Part shown: one piece after another, positions 31,556 to 40,593 of the stretch | Layout: every line of letters starts with the position of its first letter | Position numbering within the stretch: the stretch's first letter is position 1 | Assembly (NCBI GenBank): GCA_016191995.1 | Contig: JACPVA010000031.1 | Coordinates: 23,627 to 87,626, forward strand | Reading direction: 5' to 3' | DNA: 64,000 nt | Source: Burkholderiales bacterium | GTDB taxonomy: Bacteria > Pseudomonadota > Gammaproteobacteria > Burkholderiales > Burkholderiaceae_C | Made by a program: the position numbers and the translations under genes | Notes under the pieces: model-generated | The model's database searches: none | Seen by the model: the letters and a program-made list of their open reading frames with translations, nothing else | Told to the model about the DNA's origin: nothing

Positions 31556-33601
31556 TCAGAACATGTCGGCGACGCGCTCGACGATGGCGTCGACGTCCGG
31601 GATGAGCTGCCGCTCGAGGCTGCGCGCCGACGCGATCGGCACCGGCGGGGTGCCGATGCGGATCAGCGCGCCGGCGAATCCGTCCTCGGCCAGGCAGGCG
31701 GCGATCTCGGCGGCGATGCCGTACTCGGCGTGCGACTCCTCGACGATCGCCACCCGCGCGCGCTGCAGCAGGTGGCCGATCAGCGTGCCGCGCGGCATCG
31801 GCGCGAGCAGCGACGGGCTGACGATCTCGACCGCGAGCTCCTCCTCGTCCTCGAGCCTGCGCGCGGCCTCCTCGACGACCGGCAGCATGCCGCCGAAGCC
31901 GACAAGCGTGACATCGGGCGCCTGCGCGCCGCGGCGCAGCGTCGGGAACAGCTCCGCGGCAGCGTCGCCATCGTGCGCCGGCAGCTCGGCATAGCCGGCG
32001 CGGTCGAGCTTCTCGCCGTACAGCAGCTTGTGCTCGAGGAAGACGACCGGGTAGGGCCAGCGCAGCGTGGCGTCGACGAGCATGCGCCCGGCCGGGTGGC
32101 GGTGGCTGGGGTAGACGACGGTCAGCCCCGGCACCGAGCCGAGCAGGTTCTCCGGGCTCTGGCTGTGCGTCGGGCCGTAGCCGCGCCGGCCGCCGCAAGG
32201 CGTGCGGATGACCAGCGGCACCGGCATGGCGTCGAACATGCCGGGGAACTTGACCGCGTGGTTGTAGAGCTGGTCCATGCACAGGGTCAGGAAGTCGGCG
32301 AACATGACCTCCATCACCGGCCGCAGGCCCGCCAGCGCGAGGCCGATCGACGCCCCGGTGACGCCGGCCTCGCTGATCGGGGTCGAGATGACGCGGCCGG
32401 CGAAGCGCGTCGACAGCCCCTGCGTGACCTTGAACGCGCCGCCGTAGGGCTCGTGCAGGTCCTGCCCGATCAGCAGCACCTCGGGTGCCGTCTGCAGCAG
32501 ATGGCCGAGCGCGGCGTTGAGCGCCTGGCGCATGCCGGTGCCGGGCGGCGGGTCGGGTAGCGCCGGCGGGGCCGACGACAGCGGCAGCGCGAAGATATGC
32601 CGCGGCGGCTCGGCGTAGCGGGCCTCCGGCGAGGCCTCGGCGCGCTCGCGCACCTGCTCGACGAAGCGCGCGTTGCGCGCCTCGATGCGCTCGCGCGTGG
32701 CGTCGGGCAGGCGGCGGCCGAGTGCGGCCAGCGGGTCGCGGCGGCGGATGCCGTCGAGCTCCTCGCCGTCGCGCAGGTCGTCGCCCTTGCTGTGCGGGCC
32801 CATGCGCTGCGTGTCGAGGACGAGCAAGCCGGGGCCGCCGGCGGCGCGCAGCTCGGCGACGGCGGCGGCGACGCGGTCGCAGAACTCGGGGTCGTCGTCG
32901 GCGAAGCGCCAGGTCGGCAGCCCGAAGGCGGCGCCGCGCGCCTCCAGGCTGCCGCCCATGGTCTCGCGCGTGTAGGTGGTCTGCGCGATGCCGTTGTTCT
33001 CGACCACGACGAGCAACGGCGCGCGCCAGACCGACGCCAGGTTCATGCTCTCGTACAGCAGACCCTGGCCGAGCGTGCCGTCGCCGACGATCGTCGCCAC
33101 CAGCGCGCCGCCGCCGCGCAGCTTGCGCGCCAGCGCCAGCCCGGCACCGATGCCGGTCATGCCGCCTTGCACGCCGTTGCTGTGGAAGTGGCCGGCGGCG
33201 ATATGCTGGCTGCCGCCGCGGCCGCGGCAGACGCCGGCCTCGCGGCCCATGATCTCGGCGACCAGGCCGACGAAGTCGCCCGCATAGGTCAGGAAGTGGC
33301 CGTGGTTGCGGTGGTTGGACAGCACCGCGTCGTCGGCATGGTCGAGCGCGCGCACGACCGCCATCGCGGCCAGCTCCTGGCCGATGCAGGTATGCGTGGT
33401 GCCCGACACCAGCCCGCGCGCGAACTGGTCGAGGATCAGCTGCTCGGTCGAGCGCACGAGGTGGCCCCAGGCGAACAGCGACTCGGCGTCCAGCCCGATC
33501 AGCGGCCGGCCCGAGGGCGAGCGGCCGAAGCCGGGCAGCGGCGGCGCGGCGCCGGGGCCGAGGGCGTCGAGGACGTCGAGGGGCGAGGCGATTCGATCCA
33601 T
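31556..33601 (-). CDS. fused E1 alpha-beta 2-oxoacid dehydrogenase (thiamine diphosphate-dependent)
   Basis: A 681-residue fusion of the two E1 subunits. The alpha part (residues about 35-320) has SNHRNHGHFLTYAG, GRGGSQHIAAGHFHSNGVQG and the ThDP motif GDGTLGQGLLYESMNLASVW ending in VVENNGIAQ. The beta part (about 365-680) has TPISEAGVTGASIGLALAG, MEVMFADFLTLCMDQLYNHA, GYGPTHSQSPENLLG and LEHKLLYGE. It decarboxylates a 2-oxoacid and passes the acyl group to the lipoyl arm of the E2 encoded next. Fusion of alpha and beta is uncommon in housekeeping pyruvate complexes. No E3 gene is present, so the housekeeping lipoamide dehydrogenase would be needed for turnover. It is the first gene of the leftward operon. 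Confidence 0.92.
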   Translation of the reverse strand: MDRIASPLDVLDALGPGAAPPLPGFGRSPSGRPLIGLDAESLFAWGHLVRSTEQLILDQFARGLVSGTTHTCIGQELAAMAVVRALDHADDAVLSNHRNHGHFLTYAGDFVGLVAEIMGREAGVCRGRGGSQHIAAGHFHSNGVQGGMTGIGAGLALARKLRGGGALVATIVGDGTLGQGLLYESMNLASVWRAPLLVVVENNGIAQTTYTRETMGGSLEARGAAFGLPTWRFADDDPEFCDRVAAAVAELRAAGGPGLLVLDTQRMGPHSKGDDLRDGEELDGIRRRDPLAALGRRLPDATRERIEARNARFVEQVRERAEASPEARYAEPPRHIFALPLSSAPPALPDPPPGTGMRQALNAALGHLLQTAPEVLLIGQDLHEPYGGAFKVTQGLSTRFAGRVISTPISEAGVTGASIGLALAGLRPVMEVMFADFLTLCMDQLYNHAVKFPGMFDAMPVPLVIRTPCGGRRGYGPTHSQSPENLLGSVPGLTVVYPSHRHPAGRMLVDATLRWPYPVVFLEHKLLYGEKLDRAGYAELPAHDGDAAAELFPTLRRGAQAPDVTLVGFGGMLPVVEEAARRLEDEEELAVEIVSPSLLAPMPRGTLIGHLLQRARVAIVEESHAEYGIAAEIAACLAEDGFAGALIRIGTPPVPIASARSLERQLIPDVDAIVERVADMF

Positions 33602-33852
33602 GGTCGGTACGGGCGCGGCGCGGCATCGTCGTGCCGGCCGCGGGGACTGCGGATTCTGGGCCAGCGCGCTCGCGCCGCGAGCCGGCGCGGCGCAGCCGGC
33701 GGCGGCGATGACCAAATCTTGCCGGTTCGCCGCTGCGGCCGAGCCGGCGGCGCCGATTTGTACCGGCGGCGCGCGCCGCCGACGCACGCGGCCCGGGTGG
33801 CTGACGCTACATTCGGCCGGATCGACCCGATCGACCCGATGCAGCCGCGCCG

Positions 33853-34713
33853 ATGGCCCTGCCGACCCTGCACCCGATCCACGACGACGACCTGCCCGAG
33901 TTCTGCCGCTTCCTGACCGAGCACCTGAGCGCCGAGCGCTCGGCGCAGGACTGGGCACAGGCCTTCCTGCAGGGCTGGTGCGCCGACAAGCCGAACAACG
34001 GCTTCCTGCTGCGGCACGAGGGGCGCATCGTCGGCGGCATCGGCGCGATCTACGCCGAGCGCATGCTGCGCGGGCGGGCCGAGCGCTTCTGCAACATCAC
34101 GAGCTGGTGCGTGCTCGACGAGTTCCGCACCCAGAGCGGGCGGCTGGCGATGGCGGTGGTGTCGCAGCCCGGCTGGCATTTCACGGACCTGACCCCGACC
34201 GAGGTCGTCTCCAGGACGCTGCAGTTCTTCAAGTTCAAGCCGATGGACGAGCGCCACCTGGTGTGGCCGAACCTGCCCTGGCCCGGCGTCCTGGCCGGCG
34301 TGCGGGTGGCGACCGACCCCGAGCACATCGCCGCGCTGCTGGCGCCCGACGATGCGCGCACCTTCCGCGACCACCGGCATCTGCCCTGGCTGCGCCACCT
34401 CGCGGTCGGCCGCGGCGACGCCTGGTGCCATGTCGTGTGGCGAACGACGCGGCTGAAGAACCTGACCGGGGCGATGGTGCTGGCCTTCAGCGACGCCGAG
34501 CTCTTCCTGCGCCACCGGATGACGCTGGCCAGCCACCTGCTGCTGCGCCACGGCATGCCGTTCACGCGCGTCGAGGCACGGCTGCTGCCGCGGCTGCCGC
34601 GGCCTGCTCTCGAGCTGGCCGGCTACCGCAACAAGGTCTTCCGCAGCGAGACGCTGCAGCCGGCCGACATCAGCAACCTCTATAGCGAGCTGGTGGCGCT
34701 GGACCTGTCATGA
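33853..34713 (+). CDS. GNAT-like acyltransferase domain protein
   Basis: A 286-residue protein. The N-terminal 100 residues follow the GNAT fold: LHPIHDDDLPEFCRFLTEHL, GFLLRHEGRIVGGIGAIYAE and a CNITSWCVLDEFRTQSGRLA segment in the place of motif A, although the R/Q-x-x-G-x-G/A acyl-CoA loop is weak. The second half is less clear and may be a duplicated, degenerate GNAT. The ATG lies 251 bases from the divergent E1 start. It overlaps the deacetylase gene by four bases. Similar proteins occur in polysaccharide operons as putative sugar N- or O-acyltransferases; the acyl donor could be CoA or the nearby ACP. No donor is proven. Confidence 0.65.
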   Translation: MALPTLHPIHDDDLPEFCRFLTEHLSAERSAQDWAQAFLQGWCADKPNNGFLLRHEGRIVGGIGAIYAERMLRGRAERFCNITSWCVLDEFRTQSGRLAMAVVSQPGWHFTDLTPTEVVSRTLQFFKFKPMDERHLVWPNLPWPGVLAGVRVATDPEHIAALLAPDDARTFRDHRHLPWLRHLAVGRGDAWCHVVWRTTRLKNLTGAMVLAFSDAELFLRHRMTLASHLLLRHGMPFTRVEARLLPRLPRPALELAGYRNKVFRSETLQPADISNLYSELVALDLS

Positions 34714-35783
34714 GGCACCCCGAGGCCGCGCCCGCGATGGCGCACGACCGCAGCACGCCCGGCTGGCCCGCCGGGCGCGAGCCGCTGCGGCTGCCGGCAT
34801 CGACGCGGCCGATCTTGACGGTGGTGATCCACACCGAGGAGGAGTTCGACTGGGACAAGCCGCACGACCGCGGCGCGACGACCGTCGAGCACCTGCGCCA
34901 CCTCGGCCGCGCGCAGTCGCTGTTCGACGAGTTCGGCATCGTGCCGAACTATGTCGTCGACTACCCGGTGGCGGCGGCCGGCGACGCCGCGGCACTGCTT
35001 AAGGGCTATGCCGACAGCGGCCGCGCACTGATCGGCGCCCACCTGCACCCCTGGGTCTCGCCGCCGCATGCCGAGCCGGTGAACGCCTTCAACTCCTACC
35101 CGGGCAACCTGCCGCCCGAGCTCGAGGAGGCCAAGCTGCGCGAGCTGACGGAGCGGATCGAGCACCGCTTCGGCAGCCGGCCGCGGACCTACCTGGCCGG
35201 GCGCTACGGGTTCGGGCCGAATACGGCGCGCATCCTCGAGGCGCTGGGCTACGAGGTCGACATCAGCCCGGCGGTGCCGATCGACTTCTCGGCCGACGGC
35301 GGGCCGGACTACTCGGGCTTCACGAGCCATCCATACTGGTTCGGCCAGCGGCGGCGGCTGCTCGGGCTGCCGGGCAGCGGCGGCTATGTCGGTGCGCTGC
35401 GCCGCGGCGGCACGCCGCTGTACCGGCGGCTGACCGCGCCAGCGATGCGGCGCGCGAAGATCGCCGGCGCGGTGGCGCGGCTGCGGCTGCTGGAACGCAT
35501 CCGGCTGTCGCCGGAGGACTACGACGGCTCCGCGATGCAACGGCTGACGGCGACGCTGCTGGCCGACGGGGTACGTATCTTCGTCTTCAGCTTCCACTCG
35601 CCGTCGGTGATGCCGGGCTGCACGCCGTATGTCCGCAACGACGCCGAGCTGGAGCGCTTCCTGGCACGCTGCCGGCGCTACTTCGAGCATTTCATGCGCA
35701 GCCTCGGCGGCCAGACGATGACGCCGCTGCAGCTCAAGGACCTGCTGCAAGGCCAGGCAGCGACACGAGGAGCCACGCCATGA
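34710..35783 (+). CDS. WalW-like polysaccharide deacetylase family protein
   Basis: NodB-homology-like protein of about 357 residues. [20 protein letters not shown] opens the domain and matches the WalW type, in which H-T-E-E-E-F-D-W replaces the usual catalytic [22 protein letters not shown] supplies the H-x-H-x-W metal site and [20 protein letters not shown] the next conserved motif; [18 protein letters not shown] ends it. The metal ligands differ from classical deacetylases, so activity may be altered. It overlaps the previous and next genes by four bases each and is translationally coupled to HddA. Confidence 0.82.
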   Translation: MRHPEAAPAMAHDRSTPGWPAGREPLRLPASTRPILTVVIHTEEEFDWDKPHDRGATTVEHLRHLGRAQSLFDEFGIVPNYVVDYPVAAAGDAAALLKGYADSGRALIGAHLHPWVSPPHAEPVNAFNSYPGNLPPELEEAKLRELTERIEHRFGSRPRTYLAGRYGFGPNTARILEALGYEVDISPAVPIDFSADGGPDYSGFTSHPYWFGQRRRLLGLPGSGGYVGALRRGGTPLYRRLTAPAMRRAKIAGAVARLRLLERIRLSPEDYDGSAMQRLTATLLADGVRIFVFSFHSPSVMPGCTPYVRNDAELERFLARCRRYFEHFMRSLGGQTMTPLQLKDLLQGQAATRGATP

Positions 35784-36811
35784 TCATCCGCGCACGCGCG
35801 CCGCTGCGCCTGGGGCTGGGCGGCGGCGGCACCGACGTGTCGCCCTACTGCGACCTGCATGGCGGGTTGGTGCTGAACGCGACGATCGACAAGTACGCCT
35901 ACGCCGTCATCGAGCCGCTGGAGCCCGCCGACGGTGTGCAGTTCACGGCCGCCGACAAGCAGGAGCAATGGCGCGGCGAGGCCGAGCCGGTGCTGGCGCT
36001 GGACGGCCGGCTCGACCTGCACAAGGGCGTCTACAACCGCATCGTGCGCGACTTCAATGGCGGCCGGCCGCTGCCGCTGCGGATGACGACGCACACCGAC
36101 GCGCCGCCGGGGTCGGGGCTGGGGTCGTCGTCGACGCTGGTGGTATCGATGATCAAGGCCTTCGTCGAGTGGCTCAACCTGCCGCTGGGCGAGTACGACA
36201 TCGCGCGGCTCGCGTTCGAGATCGAGCGCCACGACGTCGGGCTGTCGGGCGGCCGCCAGGACCAGTATGCGGCGACTTTCGGCGGCTTCAACTTCATGGA
36301 GTTCCACCCGCAGGAGCGGGTCGTCGTCAACCCGCTGCGGATCAAGAACTGGATCGTCTCGGAGCTGGAGGCGTCGCTGCTGCTGTACTTCGGCGGCGTC
36401 TCGCGCGACTCGGCGCGCATCATCGACGAGCAGGCCGGCAACGTGAAGGCTGGCGACGGCGGCGCGATCGACGCCATGCACGCGCTCAAGCACGAGGCGC
36501 TGGCGATGAAGGAGTGCCTGCTCAAGGGCGACTTCGACGGTTTGGTCGAGTCGATGGAGGCCGGCTGGCAGGCCAAGAAGCGCATGGCGCGCAGCATCTC
36601 CAACCCGCAGATCGACGCCAGCTACGAGCTGGCCAGGCGCGCCGGGATGCGCGCCGGCAAGGTCAGCGGCGCCGGCGGCGGCGGCTTCATGATGCTGCTC
36701 GTCGACCCGGTGCGGCGCATGGACGTGATGCGCGCGCTGGCGCAGACCAACGGGCAGGTTTTCAGCTGCCACTTCACCGAGATCGGGACCCAGGGATGGA
36801 AGATCTACTGA
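35780..36811 (+). CDS. hddA: D-glycero-D-manno-heptose 7-phosphate kinase (GHMP family)
   Basis: Makes D-glycero-alpha-D-manno-heptose 1,7-bisphosphate. The GHMP kinase markers are complete: [20 protein letters not shown], the ATP-binding [40 protein letters not shown] and the C-terminal [20 protein letters not shown]. Length (343 residues) fits HddA. The three genes needed with it for GDP-heptose (gmhA, hddC, gmhB) follow in the same direction, which separates it from galactokinase or fucose kinase relatives. The ATG overlaps the deacetylase stop by four bases. Confidence 0.93.
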   Translation: MIIRARAPLRLGLGGGGTDVSPYCDLHGGLVLNATIDKYAYAVIEPLEPADGVQFTAADKQEQWRGEAEPVLALDGRLDLHKGVYNRIVRDFNGGRPLPLRMTTHTDAPPGSGLGSSSTLVVSMIKAFVEWLNLPLGEYDIARLAFEIERHDVGLSGGRQDQYAATFGGFNFMEFHPQERVVVNPLRIKNWIVSELEASLLLYFGGVSRDSARIIDEQAGNVKAGDGGAIDAMHALKHEALAMKECLLKGDFDGLVESMEAGWQAKKRMARSISNPQIDASYELARRAGMRAGKVSGAGGGGFMMLLVDPVRRMDVMRALAQTNGQVFSCHFTEIGTQGWKIY

Positions 36812-37401
36812 GCGAGGGCGTCGCCGGGCAGTTCCGGCAGACGGCGGACAACCTGCGCGCGATGAGCGAGGACGCAGCACTGCGCGCGGCGGTGGTCGCG
36901 GTGGCCGGCGCCTGCGTCGAGGCGCTGCGGCGCGGTGGCAAGATCCTGTTCGCCGGCAACGGCGGCAGCGCCGCCGACGCCCAGCACCTGGCGGGCGAGC
37001 TCGTCAGCCGCTTCGACTACGACCGCCCGGGGCTGGCGGCGTTCGCGCTCTCGACCGACACCTCGGTGCTGACCGCGATCGGCAACGACTACGGCTACGA
37101 GCGCGTCTTCGCGCGCCAGGTCGAGGCGGTCGGGCAGCGCGGCGACGTGCTGGTCGCGATCTCGACCTCGGGCCGATCGCCGAATATCCTGGCCGCGCTC
37201 GAAGCGGCGCGCGCGAAGGGCCTGGTGACGGTCGGCATGACCGGGCGCGGCGGCGGGCGCATGCCCGAATACTGCGACCACCTGCTGCGCACGCCGTCGG
37301 ACGCGACGCCGCGCATCCAGGAGGGGCACATCGCGATGGGCCACGCGATCTGCTGGTTGATCGAGCGCGCGCTGTTCCCGCAGCCGGCACCGGCGGCGTA
37401 G
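36796..37401 (+). CDS. gmhA: sedoheptulose 7-phosphate isomerase (SIS domain)
   Basis: Converts sedoheptulose 7-phosphate to D-glycero-D-manno-heptose 7-phosphate. The SIS fold shows [75 protein letters not shown] and the C-terminal [13 protein letters not shown] with the metal-binding His. Asn53-Gly-Gly-Ser and the Asp/His/Gln ligands are in the expected places. The ATG at 36796 lies 16 bases inside the end of hddA. The 201 residues are normal for GmhA. Confidence 0.94.
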   Translation: MEDLLSEGVAGQFRQTADNLRAMSEDAALRAAVVAVAGACVEALRRGGKILFAGNGGSAADAQHLAGELVSRFDYDRPGLAAFALSTDTSVLTAIGNDYGYERVFARQVEAVGQRGDVLVAISTSGRSPNILAALEAARAKGLVTVGMTGRGGGRMPEYCDHLLRTPSDATPRIQEGHIAMGHAICWLIERALFPQPAPAA

Positions 37402-38127
37402 ATGCAGGCGATCGTGCTGGCCGGCGGGCTGGGCACGCGGCTACGAAGCGCCGTGCCCGACCTGCCGAAACCGATGGCGCCGGTGGCGGGGCGGCCGTTC
37501 CTGGCCTGGATCCTCGACCAGCTCGAGGGCGCCGGCTTCGCGCGCGCGGTGCTGGCGGTGGGCTACCGGCACGAGGCGATCCGCGACCACTTCGGCGACC
37601 GCCACGGCGCGCTGGCGCTGCGCTACAGCGTCGAGGACCGGCCGCTGGGCACCGGGGGTGCGCTGCGGCTGGCGTGCGATCAGGCCTACGACCAGGCGGA
37701 CGACCCGGCGGGCGACGACGCGATCTTCGTGCTCAACGGCGACACCTTCGTCGAGCTCGACCACCGCGCGATGCGCGCGGCTCACGGTGCGGCGGGCGCC
37801 GCACTGAGCATCGCGGTGCACCGCGTCGACGACACCGCGCGCTACGGCGCGCTGGAGCTGCGCGACGGACGCGTGTGCGGCTTCATCGAGAAGGGCCGGC
37901 GCGGCCCGGGCTGGATCAACGCCGGCGTCTACCTGCTGGCGCGCGGGCTGCTGCGGCAGCTGCCGGCGGGCCGCGCGCTGTCCTTCGAGCAGGAACTGCT
38001 GGTGCCGCAGGTGCGGTCGCTGCGCCCGCCGGCCTTCGTCGCCGAGGGCCTGTTCATCGATATCGGGGTGCCCGAGGATTACGCGCGGGCGCAGGGCTTG
38101 TTCGCGCGGCGTGCAGCGCGGCACTGA
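37402..38127 (+). CDS. hddC: D-glycero-D-manno-heptose 1-phosphate guanylyltransferase-type nucleotidyltransferase
   Basis: Activates heptose 1-phosphate to the GDP sugar. IVLAGGLGTRLRSAVPDLPK then PMAPVAGRPFLAWI is the sugar-nucleotidyltransferase signature (G-G-x-G-T-R-L ... P-K-P). FVLNGDTFVELD is the metal-binding strand, FIEKGRRGPGWINAGVYLL the sugar-binding part and LSFEQELLVPQ follows. The 241 residues fit HddC. The ATG follows the gmhA stop without a gap. The kinase-isomerase-transferase order points to GDP-D-glycero-alpha-D-manno-heptose, although ADP or another nucleotide cannot be excluded from sequence alone. Confidence 0.9.
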   Translation: MQAIVLAGGLGTRLRSAVPDLPKPMAPVAGRPFLAWILDQLEGAGFARAVLAVGYRHEAIRDHFGDRHGALALRYSVEDRPLGTGGALRLACDQAYDQADDPAGDDAIFVLNGDTFVELDHRAMRAAHGAAGAALSIAVHRVDDTARYGALELRDGRVCGFIEKGRRGPGWINAGVYLLARGLLRQLPAGRALSFEQELLVPQVRSLRPPAFVAEGLFIDIGVPEDYARAQGLFARRAARH

Positions 38128-38200
38128 TCAGCGCGCATCGCGGCCCGGGACTCGCAGCGAGCGATCCGCGACAATCGCACGCATCGACCGTGGAGGCCCC

Positions 38201-38428
38201 ATGCAACTCACCGCTGTCCTCACGCCCGCCGAGGAAGGGGGCTTCGTCGCGCTGAATCCGGAGACCGGCACCACGTCGCAGGGCGAGACGGTCGCGGAGG
38301 CGATCGCCAACCTCAAGCAAGCGACGGAGCTCTATCTGCAGGAGTTCCCCCTCGCCTCGACCGGCCACCCGCTCGTCACGGTGTTCACTGTGGCCGAGCC
38401 GGCCGATGCCCTCGTTGCCAGCCCGTGA
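38201..38428 (+). CDS. hicB: HicB-family antitoxin, orphan
   Basis: A 75-residue HicB-fold protein: LTAVLTPAEEGGFVALNPET is the first hairpin (usually a-v-x-x-x-E-E-G-G-Y-V-A-x-x-P) and TVAEAIANLKQATELYLQE the helix. A good ribosome binding site (GGAGG, 38192-38196) lies four bases before the ATG. No complete hicA is next to it; the antitoxin-first order would put one at about 38406, where only a short fragment remains. It sits inside the heptose operon between hddC and gmhB, so it was probably inserted there. It lacks a C-terminal DNA-binding domain. Confidence 0.8.
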   Translation: MQLTAVLTPAEEGGFVALNPETGTTSQGETVAEAIANLKQATELYLQEFPLASTGHPLVTVFTVAEPADALVASP

Positions 38429-38498
38429 GGCCGCCGCCCCACTCTTCGCCCAGGACGTTCTGCAAGCGCGGGCCGCCCCCGGCCGCACGGTGACGCCC
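38406..38498 (+). pseudogene. possible HicA toxin stub
   Basis: An ATG overlapping the hicB 3' end opens MPSLPAREAAAPLF, which resembles the usual HicA beginning M-P-x-L-P-x-x-x-x-R-E-x-x-R-A-L. After about 12 codons the likeness ends, and the frame runs straight into gmhB without a stop. The position after hicB is right for a toxin partner. The match is short, so this is only a suggestion. Confidence 0.3.
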
Positions 38499-39095
38499 AT
38501 GCCCCCCGCGCGCGCCCTCTTCCTCGACCGCGACGGTGTCGTCAACATCGACCGGCACTATGTCCATCGCGTCGAGGACTTCGAGTTCGTCGACGGGATC
38601 TTCGACCTGTGCGCCCGGGCGCGCGCGCTCGGCTACCGGCTGGTCGTCGTCACGAACCAGGCCGGCATCGCCCGCGGCTACTACGGCGAGGCCGACTTCC
38701 AGCGGTTGACGCAGTGGATGCTCGGCGTGTTCGAGGCGCGCGGCACGCCGATCGACCGCGTCTACCACTGCCCCTACCACCCGACCGCTGGGCTGGGCGC
38801 GTACCGGCGCGAGTCCTTCGACCGCAAGCCGAACCCCGGCATGCTGCTGCGCGCGCGCGACGAACTGGGGCTGGACCTGGCGGCGAGCGCCTTCATTGGC
38901 GACAAGGATTCGGACATGGCGGCCGGCCGTGCCGCCGGGGTCGGGCGGCTGATCCGGCTGCTGACGCCGGACGACGAAGCGGCTGCGCCGCAGGCGGCCG
39001 ACGTGACGAAGGTCGCCAGCCTCGCAGAGGCGGCGGCGCTGCTCGAGCCTGATGATTTACCGCTCAGGCAAAGCTCGCCGATACGCGCAGATTGA
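38499..39095 (+). CDS. gmhB: D,D-heptose 1,7-bisphosphate 7-phosphatase (HAD family)
   Basis: Removes the 7-phosphate from heptose bisphosphate, the step between HddA and HddC. ALFLDRDGVVNIDRHYVHR contains the nucleophile motif D-x-D-G-V-x-N; VVVTNQAGIARGYYGEADF, FDRKPNPGMLLRARDELGL and FIGDKDSDMAAGRAAG complete the HAD-IIIA set. The zinc loop is reduced to YHCPYHPTAGLGAYRRES: Cys-x-x-His is present but the second Cys pair of E. coli GmhB is missing. The frame is open upstream to 38406; ATG 38499 (or GTG 38490) starts just before the first strand. The 3' end overlaps the convergent RES gene. Confidence 0.9.
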   Translation: MPPARALFLDRDGVVNIDRHYVHRVEDFEFVDGIFDLCARARALGYRLVVVTNQAGIARGYYGEADFQRLTQWMLGVFEARGTPIDRVYHCPYHPTAGLGAYRRESFDRKPNPGMLLRARDELGLDLAASAFIGDKDSDMAAGRAAGVGRLIRLLTPDDEAAAPQAADVTKVASLAEAAALLEPDDLPLRQSSPIRAD

Positions 39096-39672
39096 GTAAC
39101 GCGCGCAGGGCACCCTTCGTATCCGGCAGCCGCGAGTAGGTCGGTTCGCCGAGCTTGGCGCTGGCTCGATCGAAGACCACGACGGCGCGTTCGCTGTTGA
39201 CATGCCGCGACATATACAGAAGCCCATCCGCACACACCGGGTGGCGCGCCAGCGCCCTCGACCAACGCTGTGGGATGTCATAAGGCACGATCGTCGAGAT
39301 CGCACTCGATCCCACCATAGACTTCAGTGCCGCCCCCGTGAGGTCGATCAGAACCAATGGGTTGCCCTTGAATCGGGCGCAATACCGGGTCTCGATCTCA
39401 GCTGCAGCGACCTCGAACCTTCCCTTGACGGGCATCTCGTCGTGAAGCACGGTTTCTGCGATCGCGACCTCCAGGCTCAGGCCCAGATAGCATGTCCCGT
39501 ATCGGCGCGCCTTGACTCGACTGGGGTCGTCGAACCGGTTCGATGCCGATCGACCGAAGAACGGCTCGCCTGAACCGTATCGAGAGATACGGTAAAGCTT
39601 GGCAGGCGCGACTTCGATGGTTCTGAGCGGCTGCGAGGCCAGATCTCGCGGCGGCAACGGCAGCGAGGTCAT
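39064..39672 (-). CDS. RES-domain toxin
   Basis: RES toxins degrade NAD+ and belong to RES-Xre TA pairs. Seen are KLYRISRYGSGEPFFG with the first Arg, RRYGTCYLGLSLEVAIAETV with the catalytic-site Tyr/Glu region, VLIDLTGAALKSM, and DGLLYMSRHVNSERAVVVFD with the conserved Ser. The 202 residues are typical. The antitoxin gene lies directly upstream, seven bases away. Its 3' end overlaps gmhB by 32 bases on the opposite strand, so the module was probably inserted close to the end of the heptose operon. Confidence 0.85.
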   Translation of the reverse strand: MTSLPLPPRDLASQPLRTIEVAPAKLYRISRYGSGEPFFGRSASNRFDDPSRVKARRYGTCYLGLSLEVAIAETVLHDEMPVKGRFEVAAAEIETRYCARFKGNPLVLIDLTGAALKSMVGSSAISTIVPYDIPQRWSRALARHPVCADGLLYMSRHVNSERAVVVFDRASAKLGEPTYSRLPDTKGALRALLNLRVSASFA

Positions 39673-39679
39673 GCGCTGC

Positions 39680-40321
39680 TCAGCGTTCAGCGAACCCTTG
39701 CGCTGCGGTGCGCACGCGCGAGTAGCGGCCCTGCGCCAGCGCGTCCAGTGGCGTCAGGCCCTCGAGAGAAGCCTTCTTCGTCAGGAAGAACTGCAGCTTG
39801 CTCGCTCCCGGCAGCTCGCCGAGCGCCTTGCTGACGGACTCGAGTTGTCGCCGCTCGTAGCGTGGATCCGCGAAGAAGGACGGGTAGTAGCGCTGGCCAC
39901 CCACCTCCACGTAGAAGACTCGCTGGGCGGACAATGCCTTGCTCAGCGCCTGACGCGTGATGTGCAGGGCCTCGGCAAAGCCTGCCGGCTCCACGAGCAC
40001 ACCATCGCTGACCAGCCTGGAAAGGAACTTGCCGGCCCGATCGCGTTCGACCTGCGAAACGAGGCGGCGGTCACCCGTTGCCAGGCGCGCGCGGATCTCT
40101 TCGAGCTTCGAGGCCAGGTCGCCGAGTTCCGTCGCCAGTTGCTCGGCGCCCGAGTCCTCCTTTCGGGACTTGATGCCTCCCTCGACCAGGACCGCGCGGG
40201 GCGCACCAACCACCCGGTCGGCGGCGCTCGCGAATCGTTGCAGCGAGCTCCAGAAGGCTTGCGCCTCAGCGGCAGAGGCGCGGCCGTTCGCCGATCGCGG
40301 CTTGGCGGCAAGTGTTGGCAT
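39680..40321 (-). CDS. Xre/MbcA-type antitoxin of the RES module
   Basis: Antitoxin partner of the downstream RES protein. The C-terminal segment LGELPGASKLQFFLTKKASL then TPLDALAQGRYSRVRTAAQGF matches the toxin-binding end of MbcA/ParS-like antitoxins (usually S-P-x-x-x-L-x-G-x-x-P-x-x-x-L-x-x-G). A helix-turn-helix-like region, EALHITRQALSKALSAQRVF, lies before it. A coiled-coil-like stretch at about 55-85 is unusual, and the 213 residues exceed the usual 120-150. ATG 40321 is used; ATG 40375 is open but adds Met/Arg-rich residues. The coupling and order fit the family. Confidence 0.75.
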   Translation of the reverse strand: MPTLAAKPRSANGRASAAEAQAFWSSLQRFASAADRVVGAPRAVLVEGGIKSRKEDSGAEQLATELGDLASKLEEIRARLATGDRRLVSQVERDRAGKFLSRLVSDGVLVEPAGFAEALHITRQALSKALSAQRVFYVEVGGQRYYPSFFADPRYERRQLESVSKALGELPGASKLQFFLTKKASLEGLTPLDALAQGRYSRVRTAAQGFAER

Positions 40322-40593
40322 GAAAGCACCTCCGATCGAGGGATGCATTGTGCGCCGACAACGCATCCTAGTCAACCATGTAAACCGTATCGAGCCGCTG
40401 GCCCAACCTGGACGATTCGTCCCGAAAGCAGATCAGCCCGGCGCGTCGAGATCGTAGTTTGCAGGTCTCGCAGATTGCATTGCGAGACCTTGGTGACGGT
40501 TCTGGCGACCCGGTAGGCTCCGGCGCTTCATCGACTCCCGAACCCGCGGCGGGCCGGGTCCGGACCTGGCAGCCAACACCTCCGCCGGCAGCG

